DNA from: Erythrobacteraceae bacterium
GTDB taxonomy: Bacteria; Pseudomonadota; Alphaproteobacteria; Sphingomonadales; Sphingomonadaceae
Length of the DNA stretch: 50,408 bases
NCBI GenBank assembly: GCA_027489065.1
Contig: JAIYAM010000006.1
Coordinates: forward strand, 1 to 50,408
Reading direction: 5' to 3'
In this document: positions 32,892-40,912 of the stretch, one piece after another
Layout: each line of letters opens with the position of its first letter
How positions within the stretch are numbered: position 1 is the first letter of the stretch
Program-made: the position numbers and the translations under genes
Notes under the pieces: generated by a model
The model's database searches: none
Seen by the model: only the letters and a program-made list of their open reading frames with translations
What the model was told of the DNA's origin: nothing

Positions 32892-35519
32892 TCACCGCAC
32901 CCGCGAGGGCGCGATCAGGACGGCGTTGGCGATCATCAGGTCGAGCCCTTCCAGATAGCCGCGGGTCGAGGGGTCATGGGCAAAGCCGATCACCAGCCCA
33001 CGTCCCAGCGGCTGCGCCATCAGGTAGGGCTTGTAGGCGAGCTGCTTGCGGTTCTCGTCCCACACATAGCCGCTTGCGATCAGGTTGGCAGGCCCGGCGA
33101 AGCGTAGCACGTTGATGCCCTTTGCGCGGTCGAGCGGGGTGAAGATCTGCGAGCCGCTCGCCAGCACCACGGCCCCGTCGTCATAGCCGGCGGAGAGGAA
33201 ATTGTCGGGCTCGCCCACCACGTTGAGCAGCGCGCCCGGCAGCGTGTCGGGAAGCGCGGCCTGATCCTTGATCGCCTCGCGATACTCGGCATCGCTGGCA
33301 ATCGCCTGGCCCTCGGCGAGCGGGGCCTTGTCATCGCCTTTGGCCTCCGGATCACGGCCCAGCGCCGCCTCGCGCTTGACTGCGAGGAGCGGATTGTCGC
33401 CTGCGGTGAAGCTATCGAGGCTGTCGCCCACCGCCACCAGCACCCCGCCGCGTTGGACGAAGGTGCGGACCGCGCGCTGGCCACCTTCACCGAGCACCGC
33501 GCCCGGATTGCCTTCCGGCACCAGCAGCACGTCATATTCGCTGAGATCGGCGCGGGCGAGGCGGGCGGTGCGGATCGGCGTCACCGGCAAGCCGATCCGC
33601 TGTTCGAGCACGTAGCGCATCGCGCCGGCGCTGAGCTGGTCGACCCCGTCGTCCCACGCCACCGCCACGCGCGGCAGGGTGAGGCGCACGAAATGCGAAC
33701 TGCCGAGGTTGGGGCCGCTATCGGTCCAGCCGTTCTCGAGCGCGATGGTCTCCGCGCCCACTTCGCCCGCGAGCGCGGCGAGACGCGCCATCTTTTCGGG
33801 CGTGTTGCTGCCCGTCGGGAAGACGACCGTGCCGCGCGGGAAGCTGCGTCCGGCGGTGGTGAAGGCCTTGTCGGTGACGCGCGCCTCGATCCCTTCGCGA
33901 AGCGCCAGCGTGACGAGCCGCGCCTGACCGCTGTCGCTCCACGGCACGGCGATGGCGAAGGTGCCTGCACCGCTTGCCTTGGGGGCGATCGGCAGGTCGG
34001 CCGCCATCGTCTCGCCGGGTGCGACGGTGTTGCACAGCGCCACGTCGACGCCCGCCATTGGGCCGACCGACCATGCGGTCACATCGTAAAGCTCATGCGG
34101 CAGGTCGACCGAACGGCGGCGCTCCTGCTCGGCGAGGAAATCGGGCGGCAGCGGGGTGTCGCGGTCGAGCAGGCTGCGCACCAGCCGCGCTGCGGGCTGG
34201 GCCTGCGGGACGGCGAGGTAGCCTGCCGGATAGGACTTGCCGCAAACGCTCGCGCTGCCCTCGCGACGCAGCACGGTGATGCCCTGCGCGGCGAGGCGCC
34301 GCCCGAGCCGCTCTGCATTCCAGCGCTTCTTGGAAAGGTCGATGATGTAGCTGCCCTTGCCCGCCGCTCCGCCGGCGTTGGCGGCGCGGTAGGCGGCGAA
34401 ATCGCCGAGGAACCTCGCCGGATTGTCGGCGACAGCGCTCGCGGTGGCGAGGCTGGTGGTGAAGTGGTTCATCACCCCGTCGGCATAGGTGAGCTCGGTC
34501 CCGTCGCGCCGCGCGAAAGCGAGGCCGCGCGCCGAGGCCTGCTCGTAGGTGCTGCCGATCGCGCCCTGATGCGCGTTCCACGTATCGCCGTAGCCGGGGT
34601 AGAAGAGGTCATAGACCTCGCGGGTGAAATAGGGCTCGCCGCGCGCGTCGAAGGCGGCGGCGTTGTAGCGGCCGATCATCTCGTAGGCGCGGATCTGGGC
34701 CTGCGTGAGGTTGGGGCTGAAGGGCTGGGCGGCGGGCGAGAAGAAATAGGTGCTGTCCCCGCCCATTTCGTGAAGGTCAACGACCACCACCGGGTTCCAC
34801 TGGCGGATCGCCGCGACCTTGCCGCGGGTTTCGGGCTGGGAGAGGGTGAACCAGTCGCGGTTGAGATCGAACATGTAGTGGTTGACCCGGCCCGACGGCC
34901 AGGGCTCGTCATGCTCGGCGGCCTGACGGTCGGCATCCGGCGCGATGCCGGTCGAGGCGAGGAAGTTGTTCACGAAGCGCGCCCGCCCGTCGGGGTTCTG
35001 CATCGGGTCGATGACGAGAATGGTGCTGCCGAGGATCTTGGCGGCGCGGGCATCGTCCTTGGCGGCGAGCAGGTGGTAGGCGGTCATCAGCGCCGCATCG
35101 GTCGAGGAGATCTCGTTGCCGTGGACGCCGTAGGTCAGCCAGGTGACCGGCAGCGCGGTGCCGTTGCCCGGGCGCCCGGCGGCGATGGTGGCGAGATCGG
35201 ACTTGATCGCGTCCAGCTTCGCGATGTTCGCCGGGGCGGAGATCACGAGGTAGAAGAGCGGGCGGCCTTCCCAGCTCGTCGCATATTGCACCAGCCGCGT
35301 CCGGTCCGGCGCGGCGGCGGCCAGCGCCTTGATGTAGGTGACGGCCTGATCGGGCGAGGTGATGCGGGTGCCGGGCGCATGGCCGGCGCTCTGGGTGAGG
35401 GTCGGGATCGCCGGATCGAAGGTCCCCTCGATGAAGGACTGCGCCGCGGCGGGCGGAGCGCCCACGCCCAAGATCGCCGCAGCCGCGAGCAGGCAGGTGC
35501 CCCAGATTCCGTGTCGCAT
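32892..35519 (-). CDS. Large secreted M14-family zinc carboxypeptidase-like protein
   Basis: An 875-aa exported protein. The signal peptide ends near PPAAAQ. The peptidase M14 domain runs from about 45 to 380 with zinc ligands His133 and Glu136 (YGVHGNEISST) and His250 (DLHEMGGDS), plus the substrate segment DPMQNPDGRARF. The C-terminal half (from about 400) is unlike classical carboxypeptidases; a late segment (VLLVPEGNPGAVLGEGGQRA) resembles a class I glutamine amidotransferase-like fold seen as a tail in such sphingomonad and bacteroidete proteins. It probably trims peptides outside the inner membrane. It is divergent from the response regulator across a 377-bp gap that holds the second parS element. 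Confidence 0.88.
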   Translation of the reverse strand: MRHGIWGTCLLAAAAILGVGAPPAAAQSFIEGTFDPAIPTLTQSAGHAPGTRITSPDQAVTYIKALAAAAPDRTRLVQYATSWEGRPLFYLVISAPANIAKLDAIKSDLATIAAGRPGNGTALPVTWLTYGVHGNEISSTDAALMTAYHLLAAKDDARAAKILGSTILVIDPMQNPDGRARFVNNFLASTGIAPDADRQAAEHDEPWPSGRVNHYMFDLNRDWFTLSQPETRGKVAAIRQWNPVVVVDLHEMGGDSTYFFSPAAQPFSPNLTQAQIRAYEMIGRYNAAAFDARGEPYFTREVYDLFYPGYGDTWNAHQGAIGSTYEQASARGLAFARRDGTELTYADGVMNHFTTSLATASAVADNPARFLGDFAAYRAANAGGAAGKGSYIIDLSKKRWNAERLGRRLAAQGITVLRREGSASVCGKSYPAGYLAVPQAQPAARLVRSLLDRDTPLPPDFLAEQERRRSVDLPHELYDVTAWSVGPMAGVDVALCNTVAPGETMAADLPIAPKASGAGTFAIAVPWSDSGQARLVTLALREGIEARVTDKAFTTAGRSFPRGTVVFPTGSNTPEKMARLAALAGEVGAETIALENGWTDSGPNLGSSHFVRLTLPRVAVAWDDGVDQLSAGAMRYVLEQRIGLPVTPIRTARLARADLSEYDVLLVPEGNPGAVLGEGGQRAVRTFVQRGGVLVAVGDSLDSFTAGDNPLLAVKREAALGRDPEAKGDDKAPLAEGQAIASDAEYREAIKDQAALPDTLPGALLNVVGEPDNFLSAGYDDGAVVLASGSQIFTPLDRAKGINVLRFAGPANLIASGYVWDENRKQLAYKPYLMAQPLGRGLVIGFAHDPSTRGYLEGLDLMIANAVLIAPSRVR

Positions 35520-35674
35520 GAAAACCCCTGTTGATGCCGCCGGCCGGCGGGTCCGAGACTGTTGCCGCGATCATGGGCCCGCGGTCAAGCGGGGAGGGGG
35601 CGTGCCTGCGCGATTTGCTTTGCAGGTCGATCCCCCCCGGGCGATGACCTGCGCTCTGCCCCATGCCCTCTTCA

Positions 35675-35751
35675 GAACCCGGCTCGACCCCTGCTCGACC
35701 CCCTCCAGACCCCCCTTTGACCCCCCTTAGACCCCCTCCAGACCCCGATTG
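35675..35751. repeat. Phased 11-bp repeat array B (GACC core), next to parS
   Basis: Six GACC cores on the plus strand start at 35686, 35697, 35708, 35719, 35730 and 35741, each exactly 11 bp apart; a seventh, degenerate unit (GAACC) is at 35675, again 11 bp away. The complementary strand has G-runs of three to six separated by five to seven bases, enough for intramolecular G-quadruplex. The last core lies 28 bp before the start of the parS site (17 + 11). The rest of the 35520-35896 gap between the M14 and response-regulator genes shows no gene. Confidence 0.9.
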
Positions 35752-35768
35752 GCGCGGCTTAGTGCGGG

Positions 35769-35784
35769 TGTTTCACGTGGAACA
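35769..35784. promoter_or_regulatory. parS centromere site, copy 2
   Basis: TGTTTCACGTGGAACA; its reverse complement TGTTCCACGTGAAACA is the exact parS sequence described in Bacillus and common in alphaproteobacteria. It lies 23.4 kb from copy 1, upstream of the response-regulator gene, in the same orientation relative to its repeat array as copy 1. Multiple parS sites clustered near the origin are the rule in bacteria. Confidence 0.92.
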
Positions 35785-35896
35785 TCGCCGCTTGGGCTGA
35801 CGGCATGGACCACCGCTCGTCGCATCCTTGCAAATCTGCAGTGGCCTGAAGGAACGCGGCATCATAGAACGCGGGCGAAGGGGAGCGGTTGAATTC

Positions 35897-36517
35897 ATGC
35901 GGATCATTGTCGTCGACGATCACGAGCTCGCCCATGCGGGCCTGCGCATGCTGTGCGCCGCACGCGAAGACCTTGCAATCGTTGCCTCTTTCACGCTCGC
36001 CCGGGAGGCGCTCGCGTGGCTCGAGGAGAACGCGGCGGATATCGTGGTGCTCGATCTCGATCTTCCCGACCTCGCCGGACCCGCGGCGCTCGCCGAGATG
36101 CTGGGCGGCGGGCCGCGCAAGGTCGTGATCCTGACGGGCGCCAATTCGGGCGAGGTGCTGCGAACCTGCCTCGACCTCGGTGCGATCGCGGTCGTCTCCA
36201 AGGGCGATCCGGTGGAATGCACGCTCCACGCCATTGATTCCGCTCATGAAGATCGCCGCTACGTGTCGCCGACCGCCGAGAAGCTGATGGGCGGGCTGGG
36301 GGAGCCGCCAATCGTGCTGCCTCCGCGCCAGCTGGCCATCCTGCAGCTGGTGGCAGGCGGCGTGAGCAACAAGGAAATCGCCTACCGCCTCGGCATTGCC
36401 GCGCCGACCGTCTCGTTCCACCTCGCCGAACTGCGCCGCAGGCTCGGGGTGGACAGCAACCGTCAGCTGGTCAACCGGGCGGTTTCGATCGGGCTGGTGA
36501 TCAGTTCGGCCACATAG
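35897..36517 (+). CDS. LuxR-type response regulator (NarL/FixJ family)
   Basis: A 206-aa two-domain regulator. The receiver domain has the acidic pocket Asp7/Asp8 (IIVVDDHE), phospho-acceptor Asp53 (VLDLDLPDLAG) and Lys102 (VSKGDP). The C-terminal LuxR helix-turn-helix is at about 140-200 (LPPRQLAILQLVAGGVSNKE, then APTVSFHLAELRRRLGV). ATG 35897 gives the canonical start MRIIVVDDHE; upstream in-frame codons include the parS flank. The 3' end overlaps by 55 bp the convergent histidine kinase gene, its probable partner. Confidence 0.92.
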   Translation: MRIIVVDDHELAHAGLRMLCAAREDLAIVASFTLAREALAWLEENAADIVVLDLDLPDLAGPAALAEMLGGGPRKVVILTGANSGEVLRTCLDLGAIAVVSKGDPVECTLHAIDSAHEDRRYVSPTAEKLMGGLGEPPIVLPPRQLAILQLVAGGVSNKEIAYRLGIAAPTVSFHLAELRRRLGVDSNRQLVNRAVSIGLVISSAT

Positions 36518-38706
36518 GGATGCGCCATCATGCTGCGCACCAGCGGGCGCTGGAGCAGCAGGGGGCCGAGCATTGCCGCCTTGACGCGGGTTTCGGGCGT
36601 GGCGCGTTTCGCCACGAAGATGGCGGGCCTGCCCGGCTGACCTGAGGCTGCGTCGTGACCGGCGCTCTCCTCCGCGATGAAGCGGACATGCGGGAAATCC
36701 TGCTGCAACTCGCCGAGGGAAACCGGCTGCTCGTGATGCACCGGCAGCGGCAGGGTGATCGTCACCCGGGTGCCGTCGGGGCCGGTTTCAAGCGCATAGC
36801 TGCCGCGCAGCAGCCCCATGCTCTCGCGGATTGCGCGCCATCCCTTGCCGAAGCCTTCCGGCATCACCTCGCAGCCGCTGCCCTCGGCATCGCTGGCGAG
36901 GTAATCGGCGATGTGCGCCGGCATCCCGGGACCAGTATCCGAGACCGTCAGCGACAGGCACTCCTCGTCCACCTCGCAGGCGATCGCGATCGCGCCCGCG
37001 CTGGTCGCGCGCAAGGCGTTGTTGAGCAGGTTTGAGAGCACCCGCACCAGCAGCGCCTCGTCGGCGATCAGGCGCGTGCCCGGAGCGCAGGCCGCGCTGA
37101 GCGCCACGTCACTGTTGACCGCGGCGGCGGCATAGATGGTCACCAGATCCTCGAGCAGCGGCTCGATCTCGATCACCCGCAGCGCCAGAAAACGCCCGTC
37201 ACCGTGGTCGACGGTAATGCTCGACCCAACGATCTCCTCGAGGTGCCGCGCCGAAGCCTCGATCAGCGTCATCAGGTCGCGCGGGGGCAGCTCGGCGCCG
37301 CTCTGGCGGGCGAGGTAAACGGCGCTGCTCAGCGCGTGGAGGACGTGGCGCGTGTCGTGGGTCGACATCTCGATCAGCCGGTCACGCGATTGCAGCGCGG
37401 CGAGCGCCTTGGCACGCTCCTCGGCGAGGCGGCTGGCATCCTCGCTGATCGCGATCCGGGCGAGCAGCTCGCGCTTGGCCTCCTGTTCGGCGGCGAGCCG
37501 GTCGGTCTGGAGCTGGCGCAGGTGCAGCCCGACGGCGAGGGTCGCCATCATGCATTCGAACAGCCCGATCGGGCCTATCCAGTGCCAGTTCACCACAAGG
37601 AACGGCACAAGTCCGGAAATCGCGATCGCGGTGGTCACGATGTAAAGTGCGAGCGCCGCCCAGCCGATCAGCAGCGGCAGGTACTGGAGGCCGTGACGCC
37701 GCGTCGCCACCCAGCCGATCACCGGCAGCGTCGAGGAGGCGAGCAGCGTGAACAGCCAGCCTGCTGCGTGGAGCGGCATCATCGGAACGATCGGCAGCGC
37801 GAGGTGAAATAGCGCGGCGAGCACCACCAGCCCGCCCAGGGCCATCGTGCTCCTCAGGACAATGTCGTAGCGGGGCATCAGCGTGCGCGTCGCCAGGAAT
37901 TCGCGCCCGAACTGGAGCATCAGCACGCCGAAGAACGTGCGGGTGATGTCGCCGAACACCGCTTGCAGGACGGGATGATCGTAAAGCCAGAAGATCGCGA
38001 GGTAGCCCTCGGCGTGCAGAGTGTTGAAGGCGAAGGCCGCTTCGGCGAGGCCGAGCCAGACGAACACGCGCTGGCCTGTCGCCGCGAGCAGGACGACATT
38101 GAACAGGGCCAGGATCAGGCTCCCCACCACCACCCCGGCAACGAGCGTGATGTTGCTGCGGCGCGCGGTGAAGAAATCGCCGAAGGTGTCGACCCGCAGC
38201 GGCATCCACGAGGACACCTCGTCGCGGAAACGGATCGCATAGAGCGCCTCCTCGCCCGGAGCGAGGCCGACCTCGGTGGCATAGGCCTGATAGCGGCGCA
38301 GCACCGGGCCGAGCTGCGCGCGGTCGTCGCCGTCGAGGATTGCCCGCCATTGCCCGCCCTCGTGCCGGTAGAGCGTGAAGTCCGAGATCGAGCTGCGCCC
38401 GGTGGTCAGCATCCATGCGCCCGGCTCGGTGCCTGCGTTGCGCAGCCTCATGAATACGTAGACGGGCTGGCCAACGGTGCCGAACTGGGTCGAGGCGTGG
38501 CCGACCGGCTCCCCTGCCGCGAGATCGGCGGCGAGCGGCGGACCGTCATGGCCGGCACGGGTGAAGCGGATCGCGTCCTTCAGTTCCCCGGCCGACCGAC
38601 CAGCCACCAGGTCGATGACCGGCAGGGCCCGCTCGGTCGCGGAAACGGCTGTGGCTGCGGCCACCATCCAGACGAGGACAGCCAGCCAGGCGATCTGTCG
38701 CATCAT
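36463..38706 (-). CDS. 7TM-DISM sensor histidine kinase
   Basis: A 747-aa kinase. A signal peptide and periplasmic 7TMR-DISMED2 beta-domain (about 30-175) precede seven membrane helices (about 185-395), a coiled linker (QLQTDRLAAEQEAKRELLAR), a dimerisation helix with the likely phospho-acceptor in STHDTRHVLHALSS, and a HATPase domain with N-box LSNLLNNALRAT and G1 box VSDTGPGM. The extracellular sensor often binds carbohydrates or wall fragments. The last ~70 residues past the ATPase core are an unusual extension that overlaps the response-regulator gene on the other strand. Start: adjacent ATGs 38706/38703 after GGGGGA. Confidence 0.88.
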   Translation of the reverse strand: MMRQIAWLAVLVWMVAAATAVSATERALPVIDLVAGRSAGELKDAIRFTRAGHDGPPLAADLAAGEPVGHASTQFGTVGQPVYVFMRLRNAGTEPGAWMLTTGRSSISDFTLYRHEGGQWRAILDGDDRAQLGPVLRRYQAYATEVGLAPGEEALYAIRFRDEVSSWMPLRVDTFGDFFTARRSNITLVAGVVVGSLILALFNVVLLAATGQRVFVWLGLAEAAFAFNTLHAEGYLAIFWLYDHPVLQAVFGDITRTFFGVLMLQFGREFLATRTLMPRYDIVLRSTMALGGLVVLAALFHLALPIVPMMPLHAAGWLFTLLASSTLPVIGWVATRRHGLQYLPLLIGWAALALYIVTTAIAISGLVPFLVVNWHWIGPIGLFECMMATLAVGLHLRQLQTDRLAAEQEAKRELLARIAISEDASRLAEERAKALAALQSRDRLIEMSTHDTRHVLHALSSAVYLARQSGAELPPRDLMTLIEASARHLEEIVGSSITVDHGDGRFLALRVIEIEPLLEDLVTIYAAAAVNSDVALSAACAPGTRLIADEALLVRVLSNLLNNALRATSAGAIAIACEVDEECLSLTVSDTGPGMPAHIADYLASDAEGSGCEVMPEGFGKGWRAIRESMGLLRGSYALETGPDGTRVTITLPLPVHHEQPVSLGELQQDFPHVRFIAEESAGHDAASGQPGRPAIFVAKRATPETRVKAAMLGPLLLQRPLVRSMMAHPYVAELITSPIETARLTS

Positions 38707-38790
38707 TCCCCCGGGCACCGCACCTGACACCCCTGTCCTGCGGTTCCGGAACCAAAATGCACCTAACGAGGCCCAAGCGGTAGCTTATTC

Positions 38791-39585
38791 TTACCGCCAC
38801 TTCCCCGCGAGCCGCAAAAGCAGCTCAGATGCGAGGTTCGCGCCGGCGCGGCCGGGGCCGACGCCGGGGGCCTGTTCGCGCTCGAAGCCGTTCGCACCCG
38901 CGACAAAGCGGCCCGGACCGCGCGGCGGGCCATCGCCGTCGGCGACCAGCGTGGTGATCATCCGGCCATCCTTCAGATTGGTCACGGTGACCTTGAAGCG
39001 CACGCCGAGCGGGGCATCGGGAGCCTCGGTCTGGGTGACGGTCATCATCAGATCGGCGAGCTTGGCGATCCCGCGCATCTCGACGGTCTGCTTGTCGCTC
39101 GGAGCGCCGTTTGCCGCCGCAAGCGCACGCATTGCGAGTGCGCGGTCGACCAGTACCAGACCGTTGGACTGGAGGCGGGTCTGGAAGCCCTCGAGGAACT
39201 CCCACTCGGCGTCTTCGGGCAGCAGGGCGTCGCGGCGGTCGGTCTCGACCTCGCGGCGCCCGACGCGGACCTCGCGATCGAAGGTGGCGACCCCGTTCCC
39301 GGCGGTGGCCTCGCTGCGCTCCATGACCACGCCGTCATAATCGTTGGCGATGCGGTCTGAGAGCTCCCGGTTCCAGAACACCACGATCCGCGGCGAGCCG
39401 GCGCGGCGATAGTCGTCCGCCGACCTTGCTTCCTGCGCACCGCGCATGTTCGGCGGCGGCGGGGGCGCCCTCAGGACCTCGGGCGTGCCCTCGCGGTACT
39501 GGCCATCCCGATATTGGGCATGAACGGGCGATGCCAGCGCGGCAATCGCGCACAGCAAACCGCCAAGAGCCGCAGACCGGTGCAT
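38791..39585 (-). CDS. Exported CsgG/FlgT-like protein, last gene of the lpo-like operon
   Basis: A 264-aa secreted protein. The signal peptide is MHRSAALGGLLCAIAALASP, cleaved near VHAQ. A Pro-rich stretch follows, then a domain with RIVVFWNRELSDRIANDYDG and FQTRLQSNGLVLVDRALAMR, which resembles the nucleotide-binding-like fold of CsgG/LpoB/FlgT accessory proteins, and LADLMMTVTQTE and GVRFKVTVTNLKDGRMITTL beyond. I infer an outer-membrane or periplasmic accessory role. GGGGGA is 5 bases before ATG 39585. It is 1 bp from the YcfL-like gene stop, so it belongs to that transcript. Confidence 0.72.
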   Translation of the reverse strand: MHRSAALGGLLCAIAALASPVHAQYRDGQYREGTPEVLRAPPPPPNMRGAQEARSADDYRRAGSPRIVVFWNRELSDRIANDYDGVVMERSEATAGNGVATFDREVRVGRREVETDRRDALLPEDAEWEFLEGFQTRLQSNGLVLVDRALAMRALAAANGAPSDKQTVEMRGIAKLADLMMTVTQTEAPDAPLGVRFKVTVTNLKDGRMITTLVADGDGPPRGPGRFVAGANGFEREQAPGVGPGRAGANLASELLLRLAGKWR

Positions 39586-39586
39586 C

Positions 39587-40093
39587 TTATTCCCCCGCAA
39601 TCTCGATGAGGTAATATTTGACCTCGTCACGCTTCATCGAGCGCTCGCGGTAGACCCCGGTGGCGTAGGGCTGGATGATCACCCGCTGCCACGCCGAGGA
39701 CGGTTCGACCGGATACTGGACCTCGTCCATGAAGTTCGAACGCGCACGGATGATCAGCGCACGGCCGGTGCAGTTCACGAAGCGGGCGCTGACCTCGACC
39801 GTGTCGGTCTCGGTGCGGCGCGCGAACAGGCCTTCGACCACCATCTCGCGGGTGAGGGCCTTGTCGGTGAACTGCACCGCGTTGAGATCAATCGAGGTCA
39901 TCGACCGCGGGACGTTGGCGACCAGCGCGGCGCCCGCATATTCGCCGGACTTGCGCGCGTCCTTGGTCTTGCACTTCACGACCTGGTTTTCGCGGGCGGC
40001 GACCGGCTGGCTTTCGCCCGCCGCTACCCCCAGCAAGGTGCCTGCGGCCAGCGCGGCCAGACCGCCGCTGCCGAGGATCGCACGCGCGTTCAT
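39587..40093 (-). CDS. YcfL-like (DUF1425) exported protein
   Basis: A 168-aa protein with a signal-peptide-like N-terminus (MNARAILGSGGLAALAAGTL) that lacks a lipobox. The C-terminal half matches the DUF1425/YcfL pattern: VEVSARFVNCTGRALIIRAR, then PSSAWQRVIIQPYATGVYRE and a final MKRDEVKYYLIEI strand. YcfL is a lipoprotein encoded beside lpoB in enterobacteria, with unknown function. The start ATG overlaps the stop of the 43-aa lipoprotein gene (ATGA). The next gene starts at once downstream. Confidence 0.75.
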   Translation of the reverse strand: MNARAILGSGGLAALAAGTLLGVAAGESQPVAARENQVVKCKTKDARKSGEYAGAALVANVPRSMTSIDLNAVQFTDKALTREMVVEGLFARRTETDTVEVSARFVNCTGRALIIRARSNFMDEVQYPVEPSSAWQRVIIQPYATGVYRERSMKRDEVKYYLIEIAGE

Positions 40094-40221
40094 TCGACGG
40101 TTTGCCCGGCTTCGGGCACCTGCGCATTGGGATCGAGGCGCCGCGGCTCGGGAGTCATGGCGCAAGCGGCGAGGTTGAGGACCAGAACGAGGGCGGCAGT
40201 GGCCCGGACGACAGATTTCAT
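40090..40221 (-). CDS. 43-aa lipoprotein between LpoB-like and YcfL-like genes
   Basis: A short gene of 43 codons: MKSVVRATAALVLVLNLAAC is followed by AMTPEPRRLDPNAQVPEAGQ and TVE. LAAC is a lipobox with Cys20 as lipid anchor, leaving a mature peptide of 24 residues. AAGGGAG lies 9 bases before ATG 40221, and the stop TGA overlaps the ATG of the YcfL-like gene. Both features argue for real translation. It lies exactly where the operon would otherwise have a 150-bp gap. No family is known to me. Confidence 0.7.
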   Translation of the reverse strand: MKSVVRATAALVLVLNLAACAMTPEPRRLDPNAQVPEAGQTVE

Positions 40222-40242
40222 GCGAATATGCTCCCTTGTGGA

Positions 40243-40884
40243 TCAGCGATAAGTCACGTCGTCGGTCGCCGCGCGGGCGACCTCGTAGGTGTTGGACCAG
40301 ACGATCGCGCCGCTCTCGAGGTCGACCAACTCGAAGTTGATCTGGGTGAAACGCTGGACCTGGCCGGTGCGGCCGTTGCGGGCGTCCTGCGAGGCGATGT
40401 TGCCGGTCAGCCTGTAGTCGGCGCCGAACTGCGCCTGGGTGAGCCCGGCCGTGCCGCTGTCGGTCACGCCTTCGCGCTTGAGGGCCCGCTCTTCCTCGAT
40501 CATCGCCGCGTTCTGCCGGGCGAGAAACACCAGCCGTCCGTCGCTCGCCCGGTTCAGGCTCGTGCGCAGGCGATCGGTGATGAGGTTGGCGTTGATGCGC
40601 TGAGAGCTCTCGTTGGTGAAATAGCGGCTGTCGATGATCACCCGCGGCGCGACCTTGCGCGCGGCGAGCACCGGCGTTGCCATGATGTCGCGCACCATCT
40701 GGTCCGACATCGCGAGCAGGTCGCGGCTCTCGATGCCCACGCCTGCCACCGGGCCGGCCATGCCGGCATCCACATCCTTGGACTTGCCGCGCTTCTGCGC
40801 CTCGGCCGGTTCGCCCGCGACGAAGCCGCAGGCACAGGCGGCAAGGGCAAGGCTGGCGAGCAGCCTGGTGGCGGTCCGTGTCAC
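40243..40884 (-). CDS. LpoB-like penicillin-binding protein activator
   Basis: A 213-aa exported protein of the LpoB/YcfM fold. The N-terminus has a lipoprotein-type signal (LASLALAACACGF). The mature part contains the family's core: VIIDSRYFTNESSQRINANL, then LTQAQFGADYRLTGNIASQD, and the closing FELVDLESGAIVWSNTYEVA. In E. coli LpoB activates PBP1B from the outer membrane. Orthology is not certain. I favour GTG 40884 because GGAGA lies 6 bases upstream; ATG 40902 would add six residues. It sits 28 bp after the COG3014-like gene stop and 21 bp before the small lipoprotein gene. Confidence 0.78.
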   Translation of the reverse strand: MTRTATRLLASLALAACACGFVAGEPAEAQKRGKSKDVDAGMAGPVAGVGIESRDLLAMSDQMVRDIMATPVLAARKVAPRVIIDSRYFTNESSQRINANLITDRLRTSLNRASDGRLVFLARQNAAMIEEERALKREGVTDSGTAGLTQAQFGADYRLTGNIASQDARNGRTGQVQRFTQINFELVDLESGAIVWSNTYEVARAATDDVTYR

Positions 40885-40912
40885 ATCAGATCTCCGATAC
40901 ATTTGCTCATGC

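Noticed and set aside
33453..35534. A 693-aa open frame opposite the M14 peptidase
   Set aside because: It is a shadow of the peptidase, with no motifs and biased composition.
35675..35751. CRISPR-like array
   Set aside because: The unit is only 11 bp with no separate spacers, and the spacing is constant; no cas gene is present.
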